A stretch of 64,000 nucleotides of DNA from Colwellia psychrerythraea (GTDB lineage Bacteria; Pseudomonadota; Gammaproteobacteria; Enterobacterales; Alteromonadaceae): contig MAAF01000039.1 of assembly GCA_002163005.1 (NCBI GenBank), forward strand, positions 1 through 64,000, in the 5' to 3' direction. The position numbers and the translations under genes are program-made. This document shows positions 17,772-26,727 of the stretch, piece after piece. The notes under the pieces were generated by a model. That model worked only from the letters and a program-made list of their open reading frames with translations, did no database searches and was not told the origin of the DNA. Position 1 is the stretch's first letter, and each line of letters begins with the position of its first letter.

Positions 17772-19805
17772 ATGAAACTAAATCCCGGACAAAATGAAGC
17801 GGTAAAATTTGTGAGTGGCCCATGCTTAGTATTGGCTGGCGCAGGCTCAGGTAAAACCGGGGTTATTTGTCAAAAAATCGCCTACCTCATTCAAAAATGT
17901 GATTACAAAGCGCGTAATATTGCCGCAGTAACGTTTACCAATAAAGCGGCACGTGAAATGAAAGAGCGTATTCAAAAAATGCTCGGCCGCGACCTGACTC
18001 GCGGTTTAACCGTTTCTACCTTTCACTCACTAGGACTTGATATTGTCCGCCGCGAAATAAAAATTCTGGGTTACAAACCTGGCTTTACCTTATTTGATGA
18101 TCAAGACAGCCTAGCATTACTTAAAGAATTAACCCTTGATGAACTTGATGGCGATAAAGACTTACTGAGTAAACTACAAAGCAAAATTTCAAATTGGAAA
18201 AACGACTTATTCTTACCTGACGATGCTCTAAAAGCTGCAAATGATGCCGACAGCAGTGAATATGCTGAATTTTATCAGCGCTATCATAAGCATATGAAAG
18301 CATACAATGCATTGGATTTTGATGATCTGATTCTGATCCCGACACTGTTAATGAAAAACTATCCTGAAGTGCGTGAGCGTTGGCAGAACAAAATTCGTTA
18401 TTTATTGGTGGATGAGTACCAAGATACTAACGCTAGTCAGTACGAATTAGTTAAGCATATTACCGGCGAACGTGGTCGATTAACCGTAGTTGGTGATGAC
18501 GATCAGTCTATTTACTCATGGCGTGGTGCTAAACCAGAGAATTTAATACTGCTTGGAAAAGATTTCCCCGCGTTAAAATTAATTAAACTTGAGCAAAATT
18601 ATCGATCGAGTGGTCGTATCTTAAAATGTGCCAACGTACTGATTGCCAATAATCCGCATGTGTATGATAAGGCATTATTTAGTGAACTTGCTTACGGCGT
18701 AGAGCTAAGAGTTATACAAGCGAAAAATGAAGAGAATGAAATTGAGCGTGTTATAGGTGAACTCATTGGTCATCGCTTTATGAATCGCAGCCAATATAAA
18801 GATTACGCGGTACTTTATCGTGGTAATCATCAATCTCGTTTGCTTGAAAAAGCCCTGATGCAAAACCGTATCCCTTATAAAATCAGTGGTGGTACTTCAT
18901 TTTTCTCACGTCCAGAAATAAAAGATGTGATGGCTTATTTGCGGGTACTGGTTAACCCTGATGATGATAATGCCTTTTTACGTATTGTTAATGTGCCTAA
19001 ACGTGAATTAGGTCCAGCCACGTTAGAGAAATTAGGCACCTACGCCAACATGCGCCAAATTAGTATGTTTGCTGCCAGTTTTGAACTTGGTTTGGAACAA
19101 ACCTTAACCGGTCGCAGCTTAATGAAAATGCAAGCATTTACACAATGGGTCGTTGATATTGCTGACCAGGCTGAACGAGGTGATACTGCCGCAGTATTAC
19201 GCTCTATGATCCGTCAAATTAATTACGAAGACTTTCTATACGATACCTCGATGAGTGCCAAAGCGGCCGAGATGCGTATGAAAAATGTCACCGAACTTTT
19301 TAGCTGGGTTACCCAAATGCTTGAAGGCAGTGATGACGAAGAACCGATGACCTTACCGCAAATTGTTACTCGTTTGACCTTGCGCGATATGATGGAGCGT
19401 AATGAAGAGGAAGACAGTAACGATCAAGTTCAGTTAATGACACTGCATGCCTCGAAAGGCCTAGAGTTTCCTTATGTATTTCTTATTGGTATGGAAGAAG
19501 GATTATTACCCCATCAAACCAGTATTGATGAAGGCAGTGTTGAAGAAGAGCGCCGCCTCGCGTATGTAGGGATCACGCGAGCTCAGCGTGAGTTAATATT
19601 TACTTACGCCAGAGAACGCCGACAGTTTGGTGAAGTATCTCGCACAGAAGCAAGCCGATTTTTGCACGAATTACCCCAAGATGATTTAAATTGGGAGTTA
19701 GGTGCAGCGAAGAAAAAAACGGTAGAGCATGTAGAGCAATCAAATAAACAAGGCATGGCGGGTTTGCGCGCTCAGCTCGCTAAAGCCAAGGAAGCTAAAA
19801 AATAG
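17772..19805 (+). CDS. rep: ATP-dependent DNA helicase Rep
   Basis: A 677-residue UvrD/Rep-type superfamily 1A helicase. Walker A GAGSGKTG (24-30), Walker [53 protein letters not shown] and [11 protein letters not shown] are all present in order. Rep has 3'-to-5' activity and clears proteins ahead of the replication fork. Length and motifs match Rep rather than UvrD (about 720). The gene stands alone on the plus strand between ubiK and ubiB. Confidence 0.95.
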   Translation: MKLNPGQNEAVKFVSGPCLVLAGAGSGKTGVICQKIAYLIQKCDYKARNIAAVTFTNKAAREMKERIQKMLGRDLTRGLTVSTFHSLGLDIVRREIKILGYKPGFTLFDDQDSLALLKELTLDELDGDKDLLSKLQSKISNWKNDLFLPDDALKAANDADSSEYAEFYQRYHKHMKAYNALDFDDLILIPTLLMKNYPEVRERWQNKIRYLLVDEYQDTNASQYELVKHITGERGRLTVVGDDDQSIYSWRGAKPENLILLGKDFPALKLIKLEQNYRSSGRILKCANVLIANNPHVYDKALFSELAYGVELRVIQAKNEENEIERVIGELIGHRFMNRSQYKDYAVLYRGNHQSRLLEKALMQNRIPYKISGGTSFFSRPEIKDVMAYLRVLVNPDDDNAFLRIVNVPKRELGPATLEKLGTYANMRQISMFAASFELGLEQTLTGRSLMKMQAFTQWVVDIADQAERGDTAAVLRSMIRQINYEDFLYDTSMSAKAAEMRMKNVTELFSWVTQMLEGSDDEEPMTLPQIVTRLTLRDMMERNEEEDSNDQVQLMTLHASKGLEFPYVFLIGMEEGLLPHQTSIDEGSVEEERRLAYVGITRAQRELIFTYARERRQFGEVSRTEASRFLHELPQDDLNWELGAAKKKTVEHVEQSNKQGMAGLRAQLAKAKEAKK

Positions 19806-19887
19806 TAACCGAGTGAGAGTGTGCCCAAATTCGATCACTCTTTAAGAGACAATACTCGCTTAGGATAAAGAAGCCACTTGGTATAAC

Positions 19888-21456
19888 CTAGTGGCTTAAA
19901 AGAATAGCCCCTGCAATCATAATTGCTGCAGCAACAATACTATAGATAATTCGCTGGTTATTCTTGCTCTGGTTAGTTAACAGTATTTGCATTAATTGTG
20001 TTTGTTGATGTTGGTTCTCACGACTCGTTTTTAAATAGTCGTAAATTAAGTCCGGCATTTCAGGCAGCTTTTCATTCCAAAAGGGTAAGTTGGCTTTGAT
20101 TTTATTAAAGACAGCTTTAACCCCCATTTGCTCTTTTACCCAATTTTCTAAAAATGGCTTTGCTGTTTGCCATAAATCTAACTGAGGGTAGAGTTGACGA
20201 CCCAACCCTTCAATATAAAGTAAGGTTTTTTGCAGTAAGACCAGCTGCGGTTGCACTTCCATATTAAAGCGACGCGCGGTATTAAATAAGTTAACCAATA
20301 CTTGGCCGAACGATATTTCTGAAAGCGGTTTGTTGAAAATAGGCTCACAAACAGTACGAATGGCAAATTCAAATTCGTCAACACTGGTATTGGCTGGCAC
20401 CCAGCCAGAATCGACGTGGAGTTGGGCAACTTTTCGATAATCACGATTAAAGAAGGCGACAAAATTTTCGGCTAAATAACGTTTATCTTCGCGATTTAAC
20501 GTACCAACAATACCACAATCAATGGCAATCCAAGTAGGATTGTCTGGGTTAGTAGCATCAACAAAAACATTCCCTGGGTGCATATCGGCATGAAAAAAAC
20601 TATCACGAAAAACTTGCGTGAAAAAAACTTCTACGCCGCGCTCAGCCAGTAACTGCATATTTACACCAAGCTGGTTGAGAGTATCTACCTCGCCCACACC
20701 AATGCCATATATACGCTCCATAACCAAAACATTGTCAAAACTATATTCACTATGAATTTCAGGTACGTAAAGCGCTTTATCGTACTCACTTCCTTGTTCA
20801 AAATTACGCTTTAATTGGATAGCATTTGCTGCTTCACGATTAAGATCTAATTCATCTAAAATGGTTTTTCGATATTCTTCGACTACTTCTTTTGGACGTA
20901 AACGCTTACCATCCGGTAACCAACGCGCTACGACGCCAGCAAACAGTGACATCACTTTAATGTCGGCTAAAATGGTTTTACTGATATTAGGTCGCAACAC
21001 CTTAATAACGATATTCTCATTTTTATCAGCAGTAAGTAGTGTTGCAGTATGAACTTGCGCAATAGAGGCAGATGCTAGTGGGATAAGGTCAAAGTCTTTA
21101 AAATGTTTTTCAAAAACATCTATACCCATTGCATCAATGATAAGTTGTCTTGCTTGTTCACCGTCAAACGGGGTGACTTTATCTTGTAGTAAGGCGAGTT
21201 CATCGGCTAATTCGGGTGGCAATAAGTCACGTCGAGTTGACAGCATTTGGCCAAATTTAATAAAAACAGGCCCTAAGGCTTCTATGGCTAAACGAAAACG
21301 CTGCTCTGGGGTTTTATCTTTATGCTTATTTTTCAACCAAAACAAGCTGTGTCTGCCGACTTTCGCATACCAAGGCAACATATCCGCAGGTACCATTTCG
21401 TCTAAACCGAAATTCAAGAAAGTTTTGACTATTTGATAAAGACGTTGGCTACTCAC
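19888..21456 (-). CDS. ubiB: Ubiquinone biosynthesis protein UbiB (ABC1/ADCK family)
   Basis: 522 residues, an atypical kinase-like ATPase. It has the KxGQ motif ([16 protein letters not shown]), the Ala-rich loop [13 protein letters not shown] in place of a P-loop, the catalytic HADMHPGN and metal-binding [10 protein letters not shown]-terminal hydrophobic segment ([18 protein letters not shown]) anchors it in the inner membrane. UbiB is required for ubiquinone synthesis. It is the last gene of the ubiE-ubiJ-ubiB operon, 68 bases after ubiJ. A hairpin AAGCCACT/AGTGGCTT (19871-19897) overlaps its stop codon but has no T-run. Confidence 0.95.
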   Translation of the reverse strand: MSSQRLYQIVKTFLNFGLDEMVPADMLPWYAKVGRHSLFWLKNKHKDKTPEQRFRLAIEALGPVFIKFGQMLSTRRDLLPPELADELALLQDKVTPFDGEQARQLIIDAMGIDVFEKHFKDFDLIPLASASIAQVHTATLLTADKNENIVIKVLRPNISKTILADIKVMSLFAGVVARWLPDGKRLRPKEVVEEYRKTILDELDLNREAANAIQLKRNFEQGSEYDKALYVPEIHSEYSFDNVLVMERIYGIGVGEVDTLNQLGVNMQLLAERGVEVFFTQVFRDSFFHADMHPGNVFVDATNPDNPTWIAIDCGIVGTLNREDKRYLAENFVAFFNRDYRKVAQLHVDSGWVPANTSVDEFEFAIRTVCEPIFNKPLSEISFGQVLVNLFNTARRFNMEVQPQLVLLQKTLLYIEGLGRQLYPQLDLWQTAKPFLENWVKEQMGVKAVFNKIKANLPFWNEKLPEMPDLIYDYLKTSRENQHQQTQLMQILLTNQSKNNQRIIYSIVAAAIMIAGAILLSH

Positions 21457-21524
21457 GGCGGTTATTATTTCCTATATATTATTAGTGCTAGTAGAGCTAT
21501 TAATGGTATTCGCTAACTAAATTT

Positions 21525-22232
21525 TTACTGCTTGCCAGCTAAATCGGCGACGAGTTTATCGATGCGCACAGACAAGACATCAACTTCATTCGCAACGTCT
21601 TTAGTCTGTTGGTTAAAAGCATTTATTTGACTACTTGTCACCACTAAACGTTTTTCATGTACCAAGTACTCACCAATATCCGCTTCAAGTTGCTTACCTG
21701 TAGCAGCAAGCGATTTGGTAATTTTATTACCAAACTGTAAAAGTTTATGAGTAGGTACGTCACCGAGGTGTTTAGCAAGCTCTGTTTGCCAATCTATTTC
21801 AAGTGATTGTGCAATGTTGGCAAATTGTTGTGCTATTTTGATATCACCACTAACATCTAGCTCATCTTGTTTAATTAATTGCGTCAGAGACTGCTTAGCT
21901 TTTAATTTTTTAAGCGTACTTATGCTCGTTTTTATGGTGCAATCACTACACTCAGCATGCGATCTAACAATAACCCCAATGGGGCTAGAAGCATTATCAA
22001 CAGTAAAGCATAGCGAGAACGGCAACTCTGCCAACTCAAGCGTTAACGTCTTTTGGGCTACTGCAGTAAAAGAGAGTGATTTATTATTTAAACTTAACGC
22101 TTTGTTAATAATCAGTTCAAGTGTTGCCGTTGCAGCTTGTGGTAATAATAGGCTGTCACTCAACTTAGTGCTTAATTGAGTACTGAGTTGATTACTTGAT
22201 TGAGTAACCGCCTTGTTATTAGAAGGTTTCAT
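21525..22232 (-). CDS. ubiJ: Ubiquinone biosynthesis accessory factor UbiJ
   Basis: 235 residues with an N-terminal SCP2 lipid-binding-like domain (LSFTAVAQKTLTLELAELPF) and a C-terminal helical region (IDKLVADLAGK), the UbiJ/YigP layout. With UbiK it scaffolds the soluble Ubi complex and binds the isoprenoid tail of intermediates. It is placed exactly between ubiE (2-base gap) and ubiB. The N-terminus carries a Q/S/L-rich extension (SSNQLSTQLSTKLSDSL) not expected in E. coli; the true start could be internal. Confidence 0.88.
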   Translation of the reverse strand: MKPSNNKAVTQSSNQLSTQLSTKLSDSLLLPQAATATLELIINKALSLNNKSLSFTAVAQKTLTLELAELPFSLCFTVDNASSPIGVIVRSHAECSDCTIKTSISTLKKLKAKQSLTQLIKQDELDVSGDIKIAQQFANIAQSLEIDWQTELAKHLGDVPTHKLLQFGNKITKSLAATGKQLEADIGEYLVHEKRLVVTSSQINAFNQQTKDVANEVDVLSVRIDKLVADLAGKQ

Positions 22233-22234
22233 GG

Positions 22235-23062
22235 TTAAAACTTATAACCTTTGTGTAAGGCAACTACCCCGCCAGTTAGGTTTTTAAAGCTCGTTTGTTC
22301 AAAACCAGCGTTTTCCATCATGCCTTTCAACGTTTCTTGATCAGGGTGCATCCGAATTGACTCAGCTAAGTATTGATAACTTTCACCATCTTTTGCTACC
22401 AGTTCGCCCATTTTAGGTAATATATTGAATGAATAGAAGTCATAAGCTTTATTCAATAACTCATGTTCTGGTTTTGAAAATTCTAAAACGAGTAAACGTC
22501 CACCTGGCTTTAGTACTGAATAAATTGAACGCAAGGCTTTATCTTTATCCGTTACATTACGTAAGCCAAAGGCAATGGTGACAATATCAAAAGTATTTTC
22601 TTCAAAAGGTAAATATTCCGCATTTGCTTGTACATATTCTATATTTTGCACTAAGCCTTTATCGCGTAATTTATCACGACCCACATTTAACATTGAGCTG
22701 TTAATGTCAGCTAAAACAACTTTACCTTCTCGACCGACTAACTTCGAAAACTTAGCCGTTAAATCGCCCGTACCACCCGCTAAATCTAATACCTTATTAC
22801 CAGGGCGAACACCACTGGCATCAATAGTAAAACGTTTCCATAAACGATGAATACCAAATGACATTAAATCATTCATCACATCATATTGCTTAGCCACCGA
22901 GTGAAATACCCCTGCAACCATAGAAATTTTGTCGTCTTTTTCTATCGTTTTATAACCAAAGTGCGTGGTACTATTCTTATCGGCTGAAGTATCAGCATCC
23001 GTTGGTGTTTGCGGGCTTGTCGGTAAGTCACTGGCTTGAGAGTTTTGATCTGTGGGGGACAT
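22235..23062 (-). CDS. ubiE: Ubiquinone/menaquinone C-methyltransferase UbiE
   Basis: 275 residues. SAM-binding motif [13 protein letters not shown], family signature [10 protein letters not shown] and [11 protein letters not shown], and C-terminal motif [16 protein letters not shown] are all clear. It C-methylates the benzoquinone or naphthoquinone ring in ubiquinone and menaquinone synthesis. The N-terminal 30 residues are a low-complexity extension rich in D, S, T and P. First gene of the ubiE-ubiJ-ubiB operon. Confidence 0.96.
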   Translation of the reverse strand: MSPTDQNSQASDLPTSPQTPTDADTSADKNSTTHFGYKTIEKDDKISMVAGVFHSVAKQYDVMNDLMSFGIHRLWKRFTIDASGVRPGNKVLDLAGGTGDLTAKFSKLVGREGKVVLADINSSMLNVGRDKLRDKGLVQNIEYVQANAEYLPFEENTFDIVTIAFGLRNVTDKDKALRSIYSVLKPGGRLLVLEFSKPEHELLNKAYDFYSFNILPKMGELVAKDGESYQYLAESIRMHPDQETLKGMMENAGFEQTSFKNLTGGVVALHKGYKF

Positions 23063-23267
23063 GATATTTTCACTTAAAGCAATATTAAAACTATAATTGC
23101 CGATAGTTTACTGTATGCATGCTAAATCACCAAATACCCGACTGACTTTTTATTGATCTAACTAAAACAAAGGTGTCATAAATCAGTAATAAAGACTTAA
23201 AAGACATTTATTAGGCTAGAACAAATGTAATAAAACAACATACATGAAATAAAATTACAAATTTAGC

Positions 23268-23296
23268 TTGCCAATATAGAGCATCTACTCTATACT
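23268..23296 (+). promoter_or_regulatory. Sigma-70 promoter with inverted-repeat operator (sRNA A)
   Basis: -35 TTGCCA at 23268, 17-base spacer, -10 TATACT at 23291. The spacer holds a palindrome TATAGAG-N6-CTCTATA (23275-23294). The same geometry and a near-identical operator occur at 35222-35250. Confidence 0.7.
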
Positions 23297-23302
23297 TCTC
23301 TT

Positions 23303-23395
23303 CGTTCCCTAATGTGGACGCTTGTTGTAATAATTGAATATTCTAGCTTTCCTCATAGCTAACTCACCGATAGCCTTTGCTATCGGTTTTTTTTT
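23303..23395 (+). ncRNA. Candidate small RNA, copy A of a paralogous pair
   Basis: No coding frame is visible. From the predicted start, six bases after the -10, comes a stem CGTTC/GGACG (23303-23320), a linker CTTGTTGTAATAATT, a hairpin TAGCT-TTCCTCAT-AGCTA (23344-23361) with a C/U-rich loop, and a strong terminator. The parallel elements occur in the same order at 35256-35366 with partial sequence identity. In the 5' stem the outer C-G pair of this copy is T-A in the other, a compensatory change. About 93 nt. It lies in the 525-base gap between ubiE and the DUF2750 gene. Expression is inferred, not shown. Confidence 0.6.
23366..23395 (+). terminator. Rho-independent terminator of sRNA A
   Basis: ACCGATAG-CCTTTG-CTATCGGT followed by nine T. 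No gene ends upstream on this strand within the gap, so it must end a non-coding transcript. Confidence 0.92.
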
Positions 23396-23587
23396 GCCTA
23401 ATTTTTATCTCTACAATAAAATGACTCACCTAACCCTTATTTCAATAGTTTAGTACGATGAGAACACAAACAAATAATTAATCGACTTCTCTATCTTGTG
23501 CTGTGTAATAGATAAACTCAATCAAGTTGTTTGCTTAGCCCTAACACGGTAAAATATTGTTCATCTATACAAAACTTCTAGGCAACT

Positions 23588-23980
23588 ATGTCAATCAGCA
23601 GCGAACAACTCAACTCGATAGAAAAATACGATGAAGAAAAACGCTTAAGTTACTTGCTTCAACAAGTGGTTAGCAACAAAGAAATCTGGATATTAGCTGA
23701 CGATCATGGCTGTGTAATGCTAAATACCGAAGATGAAGATTGCGTACCTGTATGGCCAAACGAAGAGTTTGCTCAGCGCTGGGCAACCGATGAATGGCAA
23801 GAATGCAAAGCTGAAGCCATATCATTAAATAAATGGTACAGCCGCTGGAGCACTGGCTTAGTAGATGATGAACTAGCGTTGGTTACCTTTCCGAATCAAG
23901 ATAATCAAGGCTTAGTATTATTTCCTGAAGAGTTTGAAGAAGCCTTATTAAAAGAAACCAAGAAACAAAATCGAAAGTAA
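23588..23980 (+). CDS. DUF2750 family protein
   Basis: 130 residues, acidic, soluble. It shows the DUF2750 pattern: an N-terminal helix RLSYLLQQVVSNKEIWIL, VMLNTEDEDCVPVWPNEEFAQRWA, then a C-terminal region ending in VLFPEEFEEALL. The family is common in gammaproteobacteria and uncharacterised. Its start is 190 bases after the sRNA A terminator, so it must have a separate promoter. Confidence 0.8.
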   Translation: MSISSEQLNSIEKYDEEKRLSYLLQQVVSNKEIWILADDHGCVMLNTEDEDCVPVWPNEEFAQRWATDEWQECKAEAISLNKWYSRWSTGLVDDELALVTFPNQDNQGLVLFPEEFEEALLKETKKQNRK

Positions 23981-23987
23981 ATAACTA

Positions 23988-24120
23988 TATACCCATGATA
24001 CTTTGAAAGTCGAGTTTCAAGATGTCAGATTGATTCAGGAGAATATGCTCCTGAACAATTCCTAATAAATAAGGCTAAAAAATTCAGTTACGGATGAGGT
24101 CACGTTATATAGAAAGATTC
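23988..24120. repeat. Dispersed repeat with CAGGAG/CTCCTG hairpin
   Basis: Starts with TATACCCATGATACTTTGAA and contains the hairpin CAGGAG-AATATG-CTCCTG (24036-24053) followed by AACAATTCCTAATAA. A nearly identical hairpin and following sequence are found in the MITE copy at 45738-45976, so the two share a module. Confidence 0.55.
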
Positions 24121-24155
24121 TTACCCCTGAAAATGAATGTCTCTAAAGGTAAAAA

Positions 24156-24614
24156 ATGGAAATCCGCATTGGTTCACTAACACATCCTGCAGTCATCGCA
24201 TTGTTAGAACAGCATCATCAAGATATGTTGTTACACTCTCCAGAAGAAAGTGTGCATGCACTCGATTTATCTGCATTAGCGCAAGAGGGTATTACTTTTT
24301 GGTGTGTTTGGAAAAATGATGCATTAGCTGGTTGTGGTGCCTTAAAAGAGTTAGATAATGCTCATGGTGAAATTAAATCCATGCGAACCTCACCTGACTT
24401 TTTACGCCAAGGCATGGCTAAATTACTTTTGGAATATATGATCCGCCAAGCAAGTAAGCGTGGTTACCAAAAACTAAGTTTGGAAACAGGCACTATGGCC
24501 GCCTTTTTACCCGCACAAAAACTCTACCAACAACTTGGTTTTCAAGTTTGCCAGCCCTTTGCCGATTATCAAGAAGATCCTTACAGTACTTTTATGACTA
24601 AGATCATCACCTAA
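24156..24614 (+). CDS. GNAT family N-acetyltransferase
   Basis: 152 residues with a complete GNAT fold: the acetyl-CoA loop follows the pattern R-x-x-G-x-G/A (SPDFLRQGMAKLLLEYM), after beta strands GCGALKEL and GEIKSMRTS; the C-terminal strand includes LYQQLGFQVCQPF. AGCGAL and the DYQEDPYSTFM end resemble the YsnE-type putative acetyltransferases. The substrate is unknown. A ribosome site AAAGGT precedes the ATG at 24156. It stands alone between the DUF2750 gene and the tetR gene. Confidence 0.85.
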   Translation: MEIRIGSLTHPAVIALLEQHHQDMLLHSPEESVHALDLSALAQEGITFWCVWKNDALAGCGALKELDNAHGEIKSMRTSPDFLRQGMAKLLLEYMIRQASKRGYQKLSLETGTMAAFLPAQKLYQQLGFQVCQPFADYQEDPYSTFMTKIIT

Positions 24615-24682
24615 TATAATCCAGCCAGAATAATTTTGTACTTGAACTTAACAAAAAGTCAGTTAAAATAACATTTATCATC

Positions 24683-24701
24683 ATTCGAATAACATTCGAA
24701 T
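24683..24701. promoter_or_regulatory. Candidate operator of the TetR regulator (two ATTCGAAT palindromes)
   Basis: Two copies of the 8-base palindrome ATTCGAAT start at 24683 and 24694, exactly 11 bases apart (one helical turn), 32-50 bases before the tetR start. A third half-match, AAAATTC, follows. This is a plausible autoregulatory operator. Confidence 0.5.
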
Positions 24702-24732
24702 AAAATTCTATATTAATCTAGATAGGTTTTAC

Positions 24733-25449
24733 ATGGCTCCAGCTCCACGATTTAGTGCAGAAGAACAAGAAAGATTAATCATATGCGCGGCAATTAAGGC
24801 AATAGAAGAAAGTAGTTTATTAGACTTTTCCATGTCAGCTATTGCCAAATTAGCAGGTCTGTCTATGGGGTCCGTCTATAAGTTTGTGCAATGTAAGGAA
24901 GATGTTCTTATTGCCTTAGCCACGCGCATGTATCAAGAGCGACAATCTGTTTTCAAAAAAGTACACGCTTTACCCTTAACAACACCGGAGCGCATTATTG
25001 CGACGAGTTTGTTAGATTTTTCTAAAGTTCAAATGTACACCTTTGATAATCAGCTCGAAAGTATTGTTAATACCGAGGCAATGATGAAGCGATGCTCAGA
25101 GCGTTGGTTAACACAAATGAAAGCGTGCGGAGAACGATGCCAAAAAATGTTTCAACAACTTTTACAAACCGCCGCTGATTCAGGTGAATTAATTTCAGGT
25201 AGTGGAGATATTGAAGAAATAAACTTAGGCACTTGGTCATTATCGGTGGGTTACTTTCAAACGGTGCACTTACATCAATGTTGGCACAATGATAATGAGA
25301 ATGAAAAAAATACGCTTGTGCTAGCAGCAGATAATGCACACATTCGTACCATGAAACGTTTAGTGAACACTTACGACTGGCAGCAAAAGATTTCAGATGA
25401 TGATATTGACAAAGTTTGCCTGCACCTAGTAGGTGCAGATCTTCGGTAA
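24733..25449 (+). CDS. TetR/AcrR family regulator, probably of the adjacent RND pump
   Basis: 238 residues. The N-terminal helix-turn-helix (FSMSAIAKLAGLSMGSVYKF) and following KEDVLIALA are typical of TetR. The C-terminal ligand domain is not recognisable and has several cysteines (RCSERW, CGERC). It lies 123 bases upstream of the membrane fusion protein gene on the same strand. This arrangement usually means the regulator represses itself and the pump until an effector binds. A pair of palindromes at 24683-24701 is the likely operator. Confidence 0.85.
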   Translation: MAPAPRFSAEEQERLIICAAIKAIEESSLLDFSMSAIAKLAGLSMGSVYKFVQCKEDVLIALATRMYQERQSVFKKVHALPLTTPERIIATSLLDFSKVQMYTFDNQLESIVNTEAMMKRCSERWLTQMKACGERCQKMFQQLLQTAADSGELISGSGDIEEINLGTWSLSVGYFQTVHLHQCWHNDNENEKNTLVLAADNAHIRTMKRLVNTYDWQQKISDDDIDKVCLHLVGADLR

Positions 25450-25572
25450 TAAACAAAGAGTCGGCATTGATTTACTACAGCTAAGAAAATCAAATCGGAG
25501 CAGCTGACAAACACAAAATCACTTAAACATAGAATTTAAGTATTTGAATAAAAAAAAGATAAAGGAACAATC

Positions 25573-26718
25573 ATGAACATAACAAAATGGCTTTTAGTCA
25601 TTATCATATTAGCCGGCACGATTTTTGGTTTATATAGCTACAAAGCATCGCTACAACAAGCGGCAAATGAGCAAGCAGCAAGTATGCCTGAGATGGCGGC
25701 AACAGTAACCGCAGTGAAGGTTGCTAATATTAGCTACCAAAAACAGATTAAAGTCAGCGGCGAAGTACAAGCATTCAAATTTTTAATGCTCAACAACGAA
25801 CTGGCGGGTGAAATTATCCGTTTAAATGCGGCCTCGGGTCAGGTTGTCAATAAAGGACAACTACTACTTGAGTTAGACCATCGTGACGAAGATGCTCGCT
25901 TGATGGCAGCTAAAGCGACACTGACCTTAAATCAACAAACCTTAGATCGTAATATTAAGTTGCATAAAAACCGCGGAATTAGTGAAGAACAAGTTGATCA
26001 GGCCCGCGCTGCCGTGCAAATAGCGAAAGCAGATATATCAGTGATCACCACAGCTATTGATAAAAAAACATTAACTGCACCATTTACCGCTAAAGTGGGC
26101 ATTCATACTTTAGAAGTTGGCCAATATTTGGATAAAAACAGTCAAGTACTTGAGCTTGTAGGTATTAATGATTTCACTTGGATTGATTTTAATCTGCCAC
26201 AACTTTACCAAGAGTTAGGTTTATCTTCGACGGTAAAAATTAGTCCTATCAATCAAGATTCAGTGTTTGAAGCAAAAATTATAGCTATCGACCCACAGTT
26301 ATCTCGCCTTTCACGTCACTTAAAATATCGCGCGCAACTGCCATCTGCAACGTTAGCATTAAAACCAAATACCTTGGTGTCGGTGATTGTGCCTATTGCG
26401 AATAAAGCAATGCTTGCTGTCGTGCCTGATTTAGCCATAAAACGTGATGCATTAGGTAACTATGTCTTTGTTTTAGAAGCTGATGAAGAAGGTAGCTATC
26501 GCGCTAAACAAGTGCCCGTTAAGTTGGGTGAACGACAAGGTGAGCAGGTTATGATCCTTACTGGTGTAGAAGCAGGACAACTTATTGCTGATAAAGGCGC
26601 GTTCAAATTATTCCCAGGCATGAAAGTGTATCTTGCAAAAGAAGTTGCCAAAACAACGGCTGCCGATGTGAGCAAAGAAAACATTCAAGCAGTGGTTTCT
26701 GACGCTAGCGCGCAATAA
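25573..26718 (+). CDS. RND efflux periplasmic adaptor (membrane fusion protein)
   Basis: 381 residues. An N-terminal membrane anchor (LLVIIILAGTIFGLYSY) is followed by a barrel-sandwich domain (GEIIRLNAASGQVVNKGQLL) split by a helical hairpin (TLDRNIKLHKNRGISEEQVDQA), then the lipoyl half KKTLTAPFTAKVGIHTLEVGQ and beta-barrel and membrane-proximal domains. It bridges the inner-membrane pump to an outer-membrane channel. The permease gene begins 9 bases after its stop. No TolC-like gene is present, so the channel must be encoded elsewhere. Confidence 0.93.
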   Translation: MNITKWLLVIIILAGTIFGLYSYKASLQQAANEQAASMPEMAATVTAVKVANISYQKQIKVSGEVQAFKFLMLNNELAGEIIRLNAASGQVVNKGQLLLELDHRDEDARLMAAKATLTLNQQTLDRNIKLHKNRGISEEQVDQARAAVQIAKADISVITTAIDKKTLTAPFTAKVGIHTLEVGQYLDKNSQVLELVGINDFTWIDFNLPQLYQELGLSSTVKISPINQDSVFEAKIIAIDPQLSRLSRHLKYRAQLPSATLALKPNTLVSVIVPIANKAMLAVVPDLAIKRDALGNYVFVLEADEEGSYRAKQVPVKLGERQGEQVMILTGVEAGQLIADKGAFKLFPGMKVYLAKEVAKTTAADVSKENIQAVVSDASAQ

Positions 26719-26727
26719 TAAGGGATT

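Noticed and set aside
19871..19897. Hairpin AAGCCACT/AGTGGCTT as ubiB terminator
   Set aside because: It overlaps the ubiB stop codon and has no T-run on either strand, so termination is not supported.
23303..23395. Identification of sRNA A as Spot 42, GcvB, RyhB, FnrS or CyaR
   Set aside because: None of the sequence hallmarks of these RNAs that I know are present; only the general plan (hairpins plus terminator) is shared.
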